Shown: in pieces, positions 19,807-30,502 of the stretch
Numbering within the stretch: position 1 is the first letter of the stretch
Layout of the letters: the number at the start of each line of letters is the position of its first letter
From: Tritrichomonas musculus
Taxonomy: Eukaryota; Parabasalia; Tritrichomonadida; Tritrichomonadidae
Length of the DNA stretch: 64,000 bases
Direction of reading: 5' to 3'
NCBI GenBank assembly: GCA_039105265.1
Contig: JAPFFF010000023.1
Span: 62,001-126,000, forward strand
The notes under the pieces: model-generated
What the model was told of the DNA's origin: nothing
The model's database searches: none
What the model saw: the letters and a program-made list of their open reading frames with translations, nothing else
Program-made: the position numbers and the translations under genes

Positions 19807-21528
19807 ATGGAAACATATAAATTTTATGATTCATTTTCTAGAGTTCAGGAAAATCAAAAAATAGATAATTATAGCGATTATAGTGATCATGAAGAAGAAA
19901 TCGACGATATGAAGCGAATCACACAAATATTAATGAATTTTAATCAACAAATAGAAAATGAATCTATATTACTGAAAATCATCAATGAACTAACAAACGA
20001 ATGCACACATTCACATGAAATCATATTTTCTCACCCATTGTATTCTCAAACTCATTTAATTGATCACTTTATTTCATTAATATCAACTCCAACTATTCAT
20101 CCAGATATAAAACTTCAAGCAATTTATTCTATTTCTAGCTTCATACAATACTTTGATGATAATCAAATTGCATCAATGATTAATCTACCATTCATGAAAG
20201 ATGTGTATTATTTATTAATATATTATAATGGAGAGAATCAAAATGACTTTGAATCTCTTAATGTTTCGAAGATTTTACGTTTTTTATCAAATCTTTCGCT
20301 TGCAACAAGCACAGCACGCGATGAAATTATTTTAAAATTTCCTAATATTTTAGAACCATTTCATCAAGAAGAATATTCTTCTATTAACTCAAAAGCTATT
20401 GATGTTTTTAGGCAAATTTTTATTAATATCCAAAAAAATACTAACAGAACAAGAACAAAATATTTCTTAAACTTTTTCAAATGCTTATGCTATTACCCAA
20501 TGGGCAAAGATGCATCTGACGCTGCTTCCACTTTTTCAACATTATTACTTGGTGAATTAGGGAGAGAACATTACGAGGATCTAATAAAAATAAACTGGTA
20601 TATTTGCAAAAATAATTTTAGTGAAATCGTTTCATCAAAATATGGATTTTTTGATGCTATTAATATTAAATCGTTCTATGAAGAATGCTCCATTAAAACA
20701 TTAAAATGCACAATTAAAGTTTTACTTTCAATGATCAATTGCCCTGCTGACCTTTCTCTATGCATTGATTTTAAAATACTTGGAGAATGTGCTGAATTTT
20801 TAGAAAAGAATAGATCTGTTATTATCTTGAACTTTATTGATTCCATGATATCATACCAAAATATTACAAATGACGACAACATTTATCAATGTTCAAGAAT
20901 TAATGATATAAAAATGCTGAAAGATATTTACTTACATCTCTTCTTAAGGAATCACTTTTTAATTCATTTAAAAAATATTATTGATTCTAACAATGGAACT
21001 ATAGAACAAAAGATTTCTTCTCTTAGGATCTTGAAAACAATTGCTTTTAGAAACAGATCTGTCCTTATAAATAAAATTGTGAAGAAAAATTTAGTAAAAT
21101 CCATTCTTGAACTTCTTTCTATGCAAGATTTAGATATAGCAAGCTTTGTTTTACGCATTTTCCTGGCAGTTTTTAATGGCCTCAATGATAATGGATATCT
21201 TGCATCTGCTATGACTCAGATTGAAGAAATTGGTGCTTATGATATAATTAACGATATGATGAATGACCTCAATTTTAGCTCTGAAAACAAAGAATCTAAT
21301 CTTTTTGATGATGTGTATCACATGGGAAATGAAGCATTAAAATTAATTGACAGCTTTACAGAAATAAATAATAGTACAACTTGTTACGGAAACAAATTTT
21401 TCTCGACCGATTCTGACGATGAAGTTGACTTTGTTCGTGACGCAAATGATGATTTACAATATATAAGAGAAAAAGAAATTTTCCAACAAGCTCAAGCAAA
21501 TAATAACAATGCTGATGTTGACTCCTAA
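19807..21528 (+). CDS. ARM/HEAT-like helical repeat protein
   Basis: 573 residues. After an acidic start with a DYSDHEEEIDD cluster (about 23-34), the protein consists of paired helices of about 40 residues (for example HPDIKLQAIYSISSFIQYF, NVSKILRFLSNLSLAT, IASFVLRIFLAVFNGL), an armadillo/HEAT-like solenoid, ending in an acidic tail (TDSDDEVDFVRDANDDL). The overall shape recalls importin-alpha-type ARM proteins, which are numerous in trichomonads, but there is no IBB domain and repeats are degenerate, so a specific role is not assigned. The initiator TCACT touches the ATG, which fixes the start. Confidence 0.75.
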   Translation: METYKFYDSFSRVQENQKIDNYSDYSDHEEEIDDMKRITQILMNFNQQIENESILLKIINELTNECTHSHEIIFSHPLYSQTHLIDHFISLISTPTIHPDIKLQAIYSISSFIQYFDDNQIASMINLPFMKDVYYLLIYYNGENQNDFESLNVSKILRFLSNLSLATSTARDEIILKFPNILEPFHQEEYSSINSKAIDVFRQIFINIQKNTNRTRTKYFLNFFKCLCYYPMGKDASDAASTFSTLLLGELGREHYEDLIKINWYICKNNFSEIVSSKYGFFDAINIKSFYEECSIKTLKCTIKVLLSMINCPADLSLCIDFKILGECAEFLEKNRSVIILNFIDSMISYQNITNDDNIYQCSRINDIKMLKDIYLHLFLRNHFLIHLKNIIDSNNGTIEQKISSLRILKTIAFRNRSVLINKIVKKNLVKSILELLSMQDLDIASFVLRIFLAVFNGLNDNGYLASAMTQIEEIGAYDIINDMMNDLNFSSENKESNLFDDVYHMGNEALKLIDSFTEINNSTTCYGNKFFSTDSDDEVDFVRDANDDLQYIREKEIFQQAQANNNNADVDS

Positions 21529-21747
21529 ATCATATCTTAAATTAACAAATCGTTTTGTTCCCATATGGAATTACTATATTCTTTTGAGAATTACTTGAAC
21601 GACTTGTTGACTAATACTAGAAGGTATACTAGATATTTTTGAAATATAAATGAAACAATCTGTTTATTTAAATGAATATAGAAATTTAAGAAATCGTGAA
21701 AAGAAACATGAATAAAAAAAAAATACAATGTTAATTATTGATAAAAA
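21529..21747. other. intergenic region with a 21-codon open frame
   Basis: Between converging genes. ATGAAACAATCTG at 21650 opens a 21-codon frame. The stretch ATATAAATGAAACAATCTG repeats the start region of the kinase at about 16454-16472. It is probably a coincidence or a small duplicated promoter piece. Confidence 0.3.
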
Positions 21748-22203
21748 TCACTTTTTTCTTTTTTTGCTGTTCAATAAAGCCGCTCTCTCTTCATATAGTG
21801 ATTTTAATTCTCTTTCTAGTTCCATGATTACTTCAATTTCTTTATTTTCTTGATCGTTTGGATCAATATCATCACCACTTTCGATTTTGTCTTTTTTTGA
21901 TGACTCTGCTTCGATCTGCCTTTCAAGATCATTTATCATTCTGCTTTCTTCACGACAACGCTTAGATAATTCTCGAATATTTTTTTTGGTTGATTCCATT
22001 TGCGATCCGACAGTCATTTCAATAGTAACATAGTCAAGAAGATCTGTCGCGTCTTGAATGAGTTTCCTACGTATTCTTTCTCGTTCATCATAAGATGGAT
22101 TTTCATCTTGAATATCTGTATCATCAAAATTTTCTTCTTGGTCGTATTCTTGATTATCAGGTTTTGCCCTCCTATTTCTTGCTGCTCTTGGGCTTTTAGA
22201 CAT
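21748..22203 (-). CDS. small coiled-coil protein
   Basis: 151 residues. A basic N-terminus (SPRAARNRRAK) leads into an acidic stretch (EENFDDTDIQDENPSYDE) and then a coiled coil from about 45 to 148, interrupted by GDDIDPND, ending NSKKRKK. The basic ends could be nuclear targeting signals. No family is recognised. The ATG at 22203 has AAAAAGTTCG about 20-27 bases upstream on its own strand. It is divergent from the Rxt3-like gene. Confidence 0.65.
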   Translation of the reverse strand: MSKSPRAARNRRAKPDNQEYDQEENFDDTDIQDENPSYDERERIRRKLIQDATDLLDYVTIEMTVGSQMESTKKNIRELSKRCREESRMINDLERQIEAESSKKDKIESGDDIDPNDQENKEIEVIMELERELKSLYEERAALLNSKKRKK

Positions 22204-22338
22204 TTAAATTAAATATAAAACGAACTTTTTAAAATTAAAATTTTAATGCCATGATTACTTTTTGATGAAAAATATAAAAACTTTCAAATTTTGGTGATTT
22301 TAAATATAAACCCAAACTTTTTCAAGATATTCAAAAAA
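22204..22338. promoter_or_regulatory. divergent promoter with AACTTTTT elements
   Basis: 135 bases between two start codons. CGAACTTTTT lies at 22221-22230 (serving the minus-strand gene as AAAAAGTTCG). AAAACTTTC lies near 22280, and AAACTTTTTC lies about 20 bases before the plus-strand ATG. Confidence 0.45.
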
Positions 22339-23325
22339 ATGGAATTATACTCATCGGATTTACTAGATCATAAAGCATTCTGCCCAAATTATAATGATGT
22401 TGCAATTAGATATGATGAAAAATTTAGTTTTATCGATTTAGATCCTCAAGTTGGCGATATTTTTAAAATATTTATTGACGTCAAATATATATCATACGAT
22501 TACCCTCCAATATCAAATCAAAAAATATATGGATGCACATTTTATACACCATCTAGTGATCCAGCGGCAATTGCAATTCATACAGGATGCTTGTTTATTA
22601 ATCCAAAAATGAAACAAGCACCAGTTAGGAGATTCTGTTCAATCAAAAACGCCATTGAAGCAATGTCTGCTTGTAACTGCACAGATAAAGGATATACTGA
22701 AATCACGGAACAAGAATATACAAAAATCACAAAAGAAAAAGTATTTAATTATCCTCTTGATTTAATAATTTATGGTACTATTCTTCATATTTATGTTGAT
22801 TATAGTCCAGGATACTTTCCAGAGGCTTCTAGGAATGGATTGAAGTCTAAAGAATCACAAAATCCCGAATCATACTGCGTTCGAGTTATCCACTCCACTT
22901 TAATTACAATGTACGATGAAAAACCTACATTAGTAGATTCAAAGGATTACAAACGCCAAAAGGCTATAATCCCTAAAAACATCTTTTCTTCATCAGGCGA
23001 AATCCAATTTACATTCGAACCAAAGGTTTTTGTTCAAATATTTTCTCGGATTAATGTGAATAGAGGGATGTTCAGACTTTATAAACTCTACTTTGATGTT
23101 GATAGGAATAGATATGAAATCTTTCACAATGCTAAATTAAATAAATTTAATGTCATTCTTGACACTCTAAATGATGAAGAAGTCCATGAAACTCTAGTTG
23201 AAAATGCTGATATTTCCGAATTTTATGCATCAAAAAATAAAATTGGAGTTGGAAATCATACTTTCACACCTGTTCAAACATTATTTTTATCACAAATTTC
23301 ACGAAAACAAGCATCAAAAACTTGA
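22339..23325 (+). CDS. Rxt3-like protein (possible histone deacetylase complex subunit)
   Basis: 328 residues from the first real ATG; the open frame extends 16 codons further upstream without an ATG and through promoter-like sequence. The segment KIYGCTFYTPSSDPAAIAIHTGCLFI (about 57-82) resembles the WGTxIYTxDSDxxAAxIHxG core that I recall from Rxt3, a subunit of Rpd3L-type deacetylase complexes. If correct, the protein acts in nuclear chromatin repression. The rest (beta-rich, with SYCVRVIHSTLI and FTFEPKVFVQIFSRINVNRGMFRLYKLYFDV) has no motif I can name, although a domain with an IHxG core followed by an FEP strand fits Rxt3. Confidence in the gene is high, in the family only moderate. Confidence 0.5.
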   Translation: MELYSSDLLDHKAFCPNYNDVAIRYDEKFSFIDLDPQVGDIFKIFIDVKYISYDYPPISNQKIYGCTFYTPSSDPAAIAIHTGCLFINPKMKQAPVRRFCSIKNAIEAMSACNCTDKGYTEITEQEYTKITKEKVFNYPLDLIIYGTILHIYVDYSPGYFPEASRNGLKSKESQNPESYCVRVIHSTLITMYDEKPTLVDSKDYKRQKAIIPKNIFSSSGEIQFTFEPKVFVQIFSRINVNRGMFRLYKLYFDVDRNRYEIFHNAKLNKFNVILDTLNDEEVHETLVENADISEFYASKNKIGVGNHTFTPVQTLFLSQISRKQASKT

Positions 23326-23499
23326 ACTATTTATTTATTTTGTATTCAATTAGAAATTTGCGACTTTTAACCAAAAAAACTGCTATTTTTTTGTGTGTAA
23401 ATAATCAAATAAATAAAGATTTCTTTATGTTACTCTAATATATATATATATATATATTAATATATTGCTTGTTTGCATCTCACAATTTTTTTTGAATGT

Positions 23500-24300
23500 G
23501 TCGAAAAATGGTGAATCTAAAAAGAAAATGCAGAGTTATATACTCAGATTGCCTTCTACTTCCTCCAAAAAAAGGATCTTACAATTATATATAAAGAAGA
23601 TAAATTACATGAGCTCAAAACTTCAAAAGATGATTTATTAAAATCACTTTGAAGTTTTCGAAACAAAATTAATGAAATTAATCAGATGAATCTAATATAT
23701 TGACGAAGAGATTCCATTAGATATTTTTAAAGTTTTTATTTCAACGATTAACACAAATCAAATTGAACTTAACTTGATAATAAATATGAATACGAAGAAC
23801 ATACTAAACAAAATGAAGGATTCATTCAACAATGTCCATATGTTTTTTCAATCATCAGTCATCTTTCAGAATCAGCCAATAACAATTCAGAAGACACTCA
23901 CAATGATCAACACTATCATTTCAAGAATTGAGAAAATTGAACAAGAAAACAAAAATAAAGAAGAACAACTAAATTTTTATAAAAATAAAATTGATCAAAA
24001 AATTCACGATGTTGAAATTAAGAACAATGAAATTGAAAATATGAACAACGAAATGAAATTAGAAATAAATAAAACAGGAACAACAATGAAACAAGTCCAA
24101 CAACCATTAACTACTGAACTAGAAAAATTTGAAGATTTCGGAATGCTATGATGGAATCTTTCAGTATTTGTTCAAAAAATACAACCAAAACCCAGCTTAA
24201 AAAGGATTAATTTAACGGAAATTCTCTTTTCTCTTAGATATAATTTCAACAAGTTGTTGGATTTCTAAAAATAATTTCACAAAGTTTCTCATTAAATTCA
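23500..24300 (+). pseudogene. dead BTB/coiled-coil/F5-8C-type gene
   Basis: Fragments in several frames follow the order of a large trichomonad family known to me: a BTB-like N-terminal part (KEDKLHELKTSKDDLLKSL near 23600; EIPLDIFKVFISTINTNQIE near 23705-23765), a coiled coil (IEKIEQENKNKEEQ, about 23925-24060), and the start of an F5/8 type C-like domain (GIFQYLFKKYNQNP, about 24153-24200). The longest open piece is 23774-24151. Stops and frame changes separate the parts and the C-terminal domain is lost. The family name rests on recall of its GIFxYL...NPHxNG signature. It lies between two healthy genes. Confidence 0.5.
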
Positions 24301-24708
24301 ATAAATATCGTCTTAAAGCTAGACTCGACAAAAAATCTGGCTTGCTTAAAATCTGGACTCTTACAGGAATTAATCAAAATAATGAGAAAAATAATTTTTT
24401 CTAGATGAAATTAATAAAACAACAAAGATTACAAGCAACAATGTATTTGTGTCATCAATTCAACAAACAATAAAAAGGACCAAATTCAGACGATGTATAT
24501 ATAAAATAAACTGAAATTCAAAACTCAGACCTTTTTTGACATTAATTTGACCTATCTTTGACCTAAAATTTTTAAAAAAGTGGTCTGACTTTTGATTTTT
24601 AAAAATTTTAGTTTAGTTTATCGTCTGAATATGAACGAAAAACACTTGAATAAAATTTTTAAAATTTTATAAAACATTATTATAAAACAAAAAAAATATG
24701 AAGGAAAT
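24301..24708. other. AT-rich intergenic region
   Basis: May hold the decayed tail of the dead gene to the left. No readable domain is seen. A weak inverted pair CAAATTCAGACGATG / ATCGTCTGAAT occurs near 24480 and 24620. Confidence 0.4.
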
Positions 24709-26808
24709 TTAATCATGCCTTGTAATGATGAAAGGCGACGGATCAGCGAAGTCGTGAGTTGGTTCATCATCTTGGTTGCACATGAAGCATCCAGTGAATC
24801 GTTTCACCTCTTCAATTTCACTATTTTTTCTGCTGACAATTTTAACATTCTGCTCCAAACTTTCTTGTCTTCTGATGAGTTCCTGGTTCATTTCGTTTAG
24901 AGACTGAATTTTACTTTTCAGCTTATTAATTTCATCTTCCTTACTCTTGATCAGCTCGACGAAGACTTGTTGAGGCTTTCCTGCCATTTCCAATCTTTTA
25001 TTTGAGTCGTTCAATTCATCTTGAGCTCTTTGCAGCTCTGTTTTGAGCATTTCTCTTTCGGCTTCGAGCTGATTCTTTTCGTTTGTCAACTGCATGACTC
25101 TCTTTGCCAACATCACGCTCTGTTTGACTCTTCTATTTGCATCTGATGGAACAGCAAAAGGACCAAAAAGACCGGCTCCATTTTGGCCGTTTTTATTGTT
25201 GTTCATGTCAATTGTTTCAATTGCTGTATCGAGTTCATTTTCAAGTTTTTCATACATCATAACTTTTTCTGAGAGTGTTCGTATTTGGGCGTCTCTTTGC
25301 TTTACTTCATGTTCGAGGCGAACAACTTCTTCTTTCATGAGTTGGAACTTGGCTGATAAGGCATCGCGATCATCTGTGACATCTTCGTTTGCTGATTTTA
25401 ATTCTTCATGAACAACTTTAATATGTTCAAGTTCGTAACTTTTAATTCGTAAATCACTACTGATACGTGTTAATTCCGCTTCATGGGCAAGTTGTAAGGT
25501 TTGATATTCGGCTTGAAGTTTCGATCTTTCTTCTTCAGCTCGACGAATTTCTTGTCGAAGCTCTTTGTTTTCAAGCACAAGAGATTCGTGTGAATCACTC
25601 AGTACTTTTAACTCTCTTTCACGCATTTTTTCTGAAACTCCGCGAATAAATTCAACATCATTTCGACTTCGTTCTTGAATCTTGGCAACTTCGCTGTTTA
25701 AGAGATTGCCAATTTCTGATCGACGGCTTTCCGATGTTTGGACAAATCGATTGAAAAATTCATCTCGAGAACGTTTAAGTTCAGCAATATCACTATATTG
25801 TTGCGATAACATGGCCTCTTGTCGAGTGGTTAGAGTATGAAGAGCCTTAATTTGAGCCGTTAATGATGTATTTTCTGTTTTCATATGTAATAACTTTTGT
25901 TCTAATTCTTTGTTGGCTGATGTAAGACTCATTCGTTGATCATTGGATTCATTAAGACGAGCCAATGCTACTTGATATGCTCCTCGAAGTTCAGCCCTAT
26001 CATTCTCTGCTTGAAGTAATTTTTCGTGAAGATCAGGTGGTTCATATTTTTCTGGTTTTGGAGGAATCTTTTTGGAAGTAGCAGCTAGACGCGACTCTAA
26101 TGAAATACGAAGCTCACGTTCAGATAGTAACTCTGTTTTGGCGTTGTTTAATTGCGATTGAAGACGCTCATTTGTAGATGCAAGTTCGGAATTTGATGTA
26201 TTCATCTGAGCAAATTTATCTTTGCTATCACGATTATATTCATAAAGTTGAACAGAAAGAAATTGAGGGAGTGTTAAATCAGTTTGCGGTTTGGTACTTA
26301 AACTTTCGTATTCAGCTATTGTTAACTCTGGAAGTTTTTTAAAGGCCAAATTTTGTCTATGCGATCGATTTAAATCCTTAAGTCTTTTAATTTCAGCTTC
26401 GTATTTTGATTCAATTTGCGCTTTTTCTTCTAAAAATTTTGTATTCATTGAATTTATTTTTTCTTCGAATTTTTGTTTAATTAAATTAATTGCATTATCT
26501 GTTTCTCGTAACTTATCGTGAAGTGCATCTAATTGCTGCCGATGCTGCTGTCTGATTGAATCGATAACAAGATCTCTTTGCATTATTTGACTTTCAAGAC
26601 TTTTCATACTATTCATCGAATATTTACTTTGTGAAAGATCGCCATTATATTTTGTTCTAGAAGGATTTACGTAATCGTCGGAGCTTACAAAAATAGAACC
26701 AGATCCATCAGAAATTGGTTCTAGATCAATAAGTGACGCAGAAAATTGAGAGAGTCCTAATTGTTGGACCATATCTTTTAAAACTTCTGATGAGTCGCTG
26801 TCTTCCAT
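24709..26808 (-). CDS. 699-residue coiled-coil protein
   Basis: After an acidic, Ser-rich N-terminus (about 1-65), the protein is nearly continuous coiled coil from about 70 to 660, broken at about 240-250 (KKIPPKPEKYEPPDL) and about 545-565 (a Gly/Asn/Pro stretch with GQNGAGLFGPFAVP). The C-terminus GCFMCNQDDEPTHDFADPSP contains one CxxC-like pair. No specific family is recognised; it is probably a cytoskeletal or basal body scaffold. The start is a true ATG. CAAAAAGTTAAC at 26846-26857 lies about 40 bases upstream (element in complement orientation for this gene). Confidence 0.85.
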   Translation of the reverse strand: MEDSDSSEVLKDMVQQLGLSQFSASLIDLEPISDGSGSIFVSSDDYVNPSRTKYNGDLSQSKYSMNSMKSLESQIMQRDLVIDSIRQQHRQQLDALHDKLRETDNAINLIKQKFEEKINSMNTKFLEEKAQIESKYEAEIKRLKDLNRSHRQNLAFKKLPELTIAEYESLSTKPQTDLTLPQFLSVQLYEYNRDSKDKFAQMNTSNSELASTNERLQSQLNNAKTELLSERELRISLESRLAATSKKIPPKPEKYEPPDLHEKLLQAENDRAELRGAYQVALARLNESNDQRMSLTSANKELEQKLLHMKTENTSLTAQIKALHTLTTRQEAMLSQQYSDIAELKRSRDEFFNRFVQTSESRRSEIGNLLNSEVAKIQERSRNDVEFIRGVSEKMRERELKVLSDSHESLVLENKELRQEIRRAEEERSKLQAEYQTLQLAHEAELTRISSDLRIKSYELEHIKVVHEELKSANEDVTDDRDALSAKFQLMKEEVVRLEHEVKQRDAQIRTLSEKVMMYEKLENELDTAIETIDMNNNKNGQNGAGLFGPFAVPSDANRRVKQSVMLAKRVMQLTNEKNQLEAEREMLKTELQRAQDELNDSNKRLEMAGKPQQVFVELIKSKEDEINKLKSKIQSLNEMNQELIRRQESLEQNVKIVSRKNSEIEEVKRFTGCFMCNQDDEPTHDFADPSPFIITRHD

Positions 26809-27005
26809 TATTGCTTTAGTAAACGTATTTTATAAAATTTTTTATCAAAAAGTTAACACTTACATTCAAATTTATTCGTTATTTTAGCATTTGCTTTAAA
26901 ATGTAAAGTTTACATCAATATAAATAACATTAATACTCATATTATATAATAATTAATCAATTACATAATGCTCTAAATATAATACTTTTTATTCTATACA
27001 AGTAA

Positions 27006-29543
27006 TTATATATATGTAATACCACTATTTTTCACCAAATAATTAAGTCCTAATTCAGATACATTATTGATAGACGAAGGAATTGTTATATTTTTAAGTG
27101 AAAAGCATTCTTTAAAGGCATATTTTCCAATTGATTTTAATGTAGGTGGAGGCACAATTTGTGTTAATTGTGAACAGCTTCCAAAAGCACATTCACCAAT
27201 TGTTTTTATAGATGAATTTGAATCAAATACAATTTCTTTTAATGAAGAACAAAACAAAAAAGCATTGTCTTTAATTGTAGTTACAGATGAAGGGATTACA
27301 ATTTTCTTCAGCTCAAAACAATAAGAAAATGACATTTCTCCAATTATTTTAACTGCAAAAGGAATTTTAAGCTCTTCAAGCGATTTAAACTCTTCAAGCG
27401 ATTTACAATTACATTCAATTGAATGTATAATCGAATATCTCTGTAGTTGAATCAGGAAGTGAGATATTTTTTAGTGCAGAACAATCATCAAATACCTTAA
27501 AACCGATTTCAACCTCCTTGTTCAAAATATTAATTTTTTCCATATTAGAACATTTACCAAAAGTATTATCCATAATTTCATTCACTGAAATAGGTATTGT
27601 AATTTCCTTTAAAGAAGAACAACCATAAAAAGCTTGTTGACCAATTAATGCTACAGATTCTGGGATATCAATAATCTTTAAAGAGGAACAATTTTCAAAA
27701 CAATTCATACCTATTTCTGTTATAGTAGAAGGAATTTTTATTTCTTTGGGGGATGAACAACCAGAGAACAAAGAGTCCCCAAAATATATCAAAGAACAAG
27801 AAGGAGAAAAAGTAATAACTTCCAAAGATGAACAATCGCAAAAACATTATTTTCAATTTCAATAACGCTTGATGGAATTTCAATTTTTTTCAACTTAGAA
27901 CATTATTAAATACATTTTCTTTAATTTCCGTTAAGGATGAAGGAATAGTGAATTCGGCCAACGATAGACAACTGTCAAATGCATTATTGCCGATCGAAAC
28001 AATTGAAGATGGAATTTCTATTTTTTTCAATGATGAGCAACCTTTAAAACAATTATTTCCAATTGACGCTGACGATAGAAATGTCACTTTTTGAAGCGAT
28101 TCGCAATTTTCAAAAACATTTTCTCCAATTTTTACAACTGATTTCGGAATGATAATTTCTTTCAATGATATACATTCTTTTAATGCACTGTTACCTATTT
28201 CCATGATTGATTCAGGCATGACCAGTTCAGAAAGTTCCACACATCGGAAAAATGAAAAATTGCCAATTTTCGTCACTGATGAAGGAATTGAAAATTTTGT
28301 CAAATATGAGCACTGAATAAAAGAACTATCTTGAATACCCATACAATTAACTAAAAGGTTAACAATATCAATATTTCCTTTATTCATAGAAGAATGAATT
28401 GAGACCATATTTATAAAACAAACAACGAAATTTCATTAAAAATTTTTTTTTTGAAATTTTATAAAAAAAATTTTTTTTATTGAAATTATATTTGAATTCA
28501 ATTCAATATCCGGTGAAGTTAATAAAAGTTCAACAATTTTATAGTAATCACAACTACATAAATAATCAAAATCTACATCATTATTCAAGTCATCTGGAAT
28601 GTGTGAATAGTTATAATATCGCAAACTCAGTGAAATATTTTTTCTCTTCGATTTCTTCTTTGACGAAATAATTATGAAAATAATTCGCCAAGTTGACACA
28701 ATGACACTTAATTGACTTAATTAAACATTCCTCGTATCGTTCATCTTCAGGCCGAATACCATATTCTTCAAGAAGATGAACAAGGTCAAAATTTTGACCA
28801 TGTATTACATAAGGCCACAAAGATGGTTTCAATACGACGTTATTCAATTGCATATATTTGAATATCTGAAAAGAGCCAAAGAAAGCAGCATATTCAATTA
28901 ACGATGGTTCATTCTTTAGTAAATAGTCATTGCTCTCAAAAATTGACGGTTTGATCGTCATTGTCAATTTTGGGTTGGTTTTTGTGACAAAGAAAACTTT
29001 CATTCTCTCCTTCTTTCCTACATTTCTCAAAAAGATCTGGATCTAAGAATTGCTTGTCTACATTTTGAATTAGATATCTTTCAATTTTGTTTTGGTTTGT
29101 TTTTGAAACAAACGGCTTAATTTCATTGAAAAAGTAATACGGATATTTTTTGTCTTGATACTCAAGTTTAAACATCGTATTCATTATCTCTTTATCTGGA
29201 ATTAGAATTTTCTCATTAAATAGAAAAAGAAGAATTCGTTTGTTCTTTTTAAAAGTTGACAAATATCCCAATTCGTAAAAAGTTGACAAATATCATCTTT
29301 GATTTTTTAAAAAATTCGCTCGATCTTGTCAAAAAACACTCGATTGCGATGATAATTATTTAATATTGCCGATATTAGTAAAAGTAATGCTTTGGTTTCA
29401 TGTTTGTCTTCTAAAATTTGATCTTTAATACAATCAACTATATTTTGAAAAGTTAAATCCGAATCGTTTTCTGTTTCGATGTATTCAAGAATATAATTCT
29501 GAATGATTTTCTTTTTTTCAATATATTCTTGTATTAGTAACAT
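27006..29543 (-). pseudogene. dead ankyrin-like plus BspA-type leucine-rich repeat gene
   Basis: One gene in at least six frame segments. The N-terminal part (29543 to about 28440) is a degenerate ankyrin-like region of the kind called DUF3447 (LLIQEYIEKKKIIQNYILEY; PSLIEYAAFFGSFQIFKYMQ; YYKIVELLLTSPDIELN). The C-terminal part (28408 to 27006) is a series of 23-residue BspA/LRR_5 repeats (FIQCSYLTKFSIPSSVTKIG; FENCSSLKIIDIPESVALIG; FLFCSSLKEIVF). Segments overlap or abut in changing frames (breaks near 29290-29310, 29000, 28690, 28430, 27895 and 27415). The repeats themselves are well preserved, so death is recent. BspA-like proteins are a hallmark of trichomonad genomes, some on the surface, but no signal peptide is seen here. 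Confidence 0.8.
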
Positions 29544-29622
29544 ATAAATTATGTAAAACTTTTTTTAATACTTTTTTTTTCATATAATATGTCATGCTTG
29601 TTTGGAGAACGTTTAGTATCAA
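29544..29622. promoter_or_regulatory. divergent spacer with AACTTTTT element
   Basis: 79 bases between the dead ankyrin/LRR gene start and the next ATG. AAAACTTTTTTT (29556-29567) is followed by another T-rich run. It can serve the leftward gene as AAAAAAAGTTTT. Confidence 0.35.
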
Positions 29623-30321
29623 ATGAAGTGGATCCCAATTGAAGGAACAGAACAACCTAATTTTACTGATCATATATTAATTTTGCCATCATGTGGCGTT
29701 TCAAACGCTGATCAACTTTCTATTGATGTTATTTGCTTTAATTTTGGAACTTTAGTTGGTCGGATTTTATCAGATAATTTAGATTTTGTTGCATCTCCAG
29801 ATCCTTTTAAAGTTGATTCTGATTGTCTAGCAAGCACGATAGATGCATATAAATGCAATTTACCAAAACTAGGCCAATGCCTAGTACTTCGTGTTGCTTC
29901 AAACTTACCAGCAGCCAAAAGAAAAATTTTAGAATATTCAAAAGAAATCGTCGAATTTGCTTCAATCTCTCATATTAAAGAAATCCTTCTATTAAGAACA
30001 ATTTCATCTGTCTTTTGCACTGATTCGCAAATTCATGATTGGCCAAGAACCATTCGCTCATGGGGACCAATGACAGAAAAATTAGGTGAAAAAAAGCTTG
30101 AAGAATACGATGAATCTCAAGAAATGATTTCTGCTGCAGTATATGGTGAATTTTTCGAATGCCTTCGCCGTTTTTCGAAAGTGCCATTTTCTACGCTGTT
30201 TTGCTTTATTCATGAAGCATCAATATTGGAAAATGTACTTACAATGTCAAAAATTGTTACTGGAGCAGAACAACTTAAAGCTCCTCCATCATGGGAAAAA
30301 TTTTTTGTTGCAAATGATTAA
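29623..30321 (+). CDS. PSMG2: proteasome assembly chaperone 2 (PAC2 family)
   Basis: 232 residues, close to human PSMG2 (264). The N-terminus has LILPSCGVSNADQLSIDVI (about 19-37), matching the PAC2 signature in which a beta strand leads to VGNVGQLAxDLL. The middle has VLRVASNLPAAKRK (about 88-101) and a helix-strand with HIKEILLLRTISS (about 117-129). The end, PPSWEKFF, matches the conserved PxSWxxLF close of the family. PAC1-PAC2 heterodimers guide assembly of the 20S proteasome alpha ring in the cytosol. The start is an ATG in the right place for the family N-terminus. It overlaps no neighbour and converges with presenilin. Confidence 0.85.
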   Translation: MKWIPIEGTEQPNFTDHILILPSCGVSNADQLSIDVICFNFGTLVGRILSDNLDFVASPDPFKVDSDCLASTIDAYKCNLPKLGQCLVLRVASNLPAAKRKILEYSKEIVEFASISHIKEILLLRTISSVFCTDSQIHDWPRTIRSWGPMTEKLGEKKLEEYDESQEMISAAVYGEFFECLRRFSKVPFSTLFCFIHEASILENVLTMSKIVTGAEQLKAPPSWEKFFVAND

Positions 30322-30502
30322 CATTTTCAGATACTTTTTTTTTTTTTTTATAAATATATTATTAATGATAAGCACAATTTTTCTTTAAATTGATATCTCA
30401 AATCAATAATTTAAATCAACTACATATTTAAAACACAAGATGTTTATTTAATAACAAAGATATATTTAATAATATATAATTTCATTAAATAACATGAGAC
30501 AT

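Noticed and set aside
19757-19834. Upstream start of the type I membrane protein
   Set aside because: It overlaps the start of the divergent gene and lies upstream of the minus-strand initiator; the ATG at 19756 gives a proper signal peptide.
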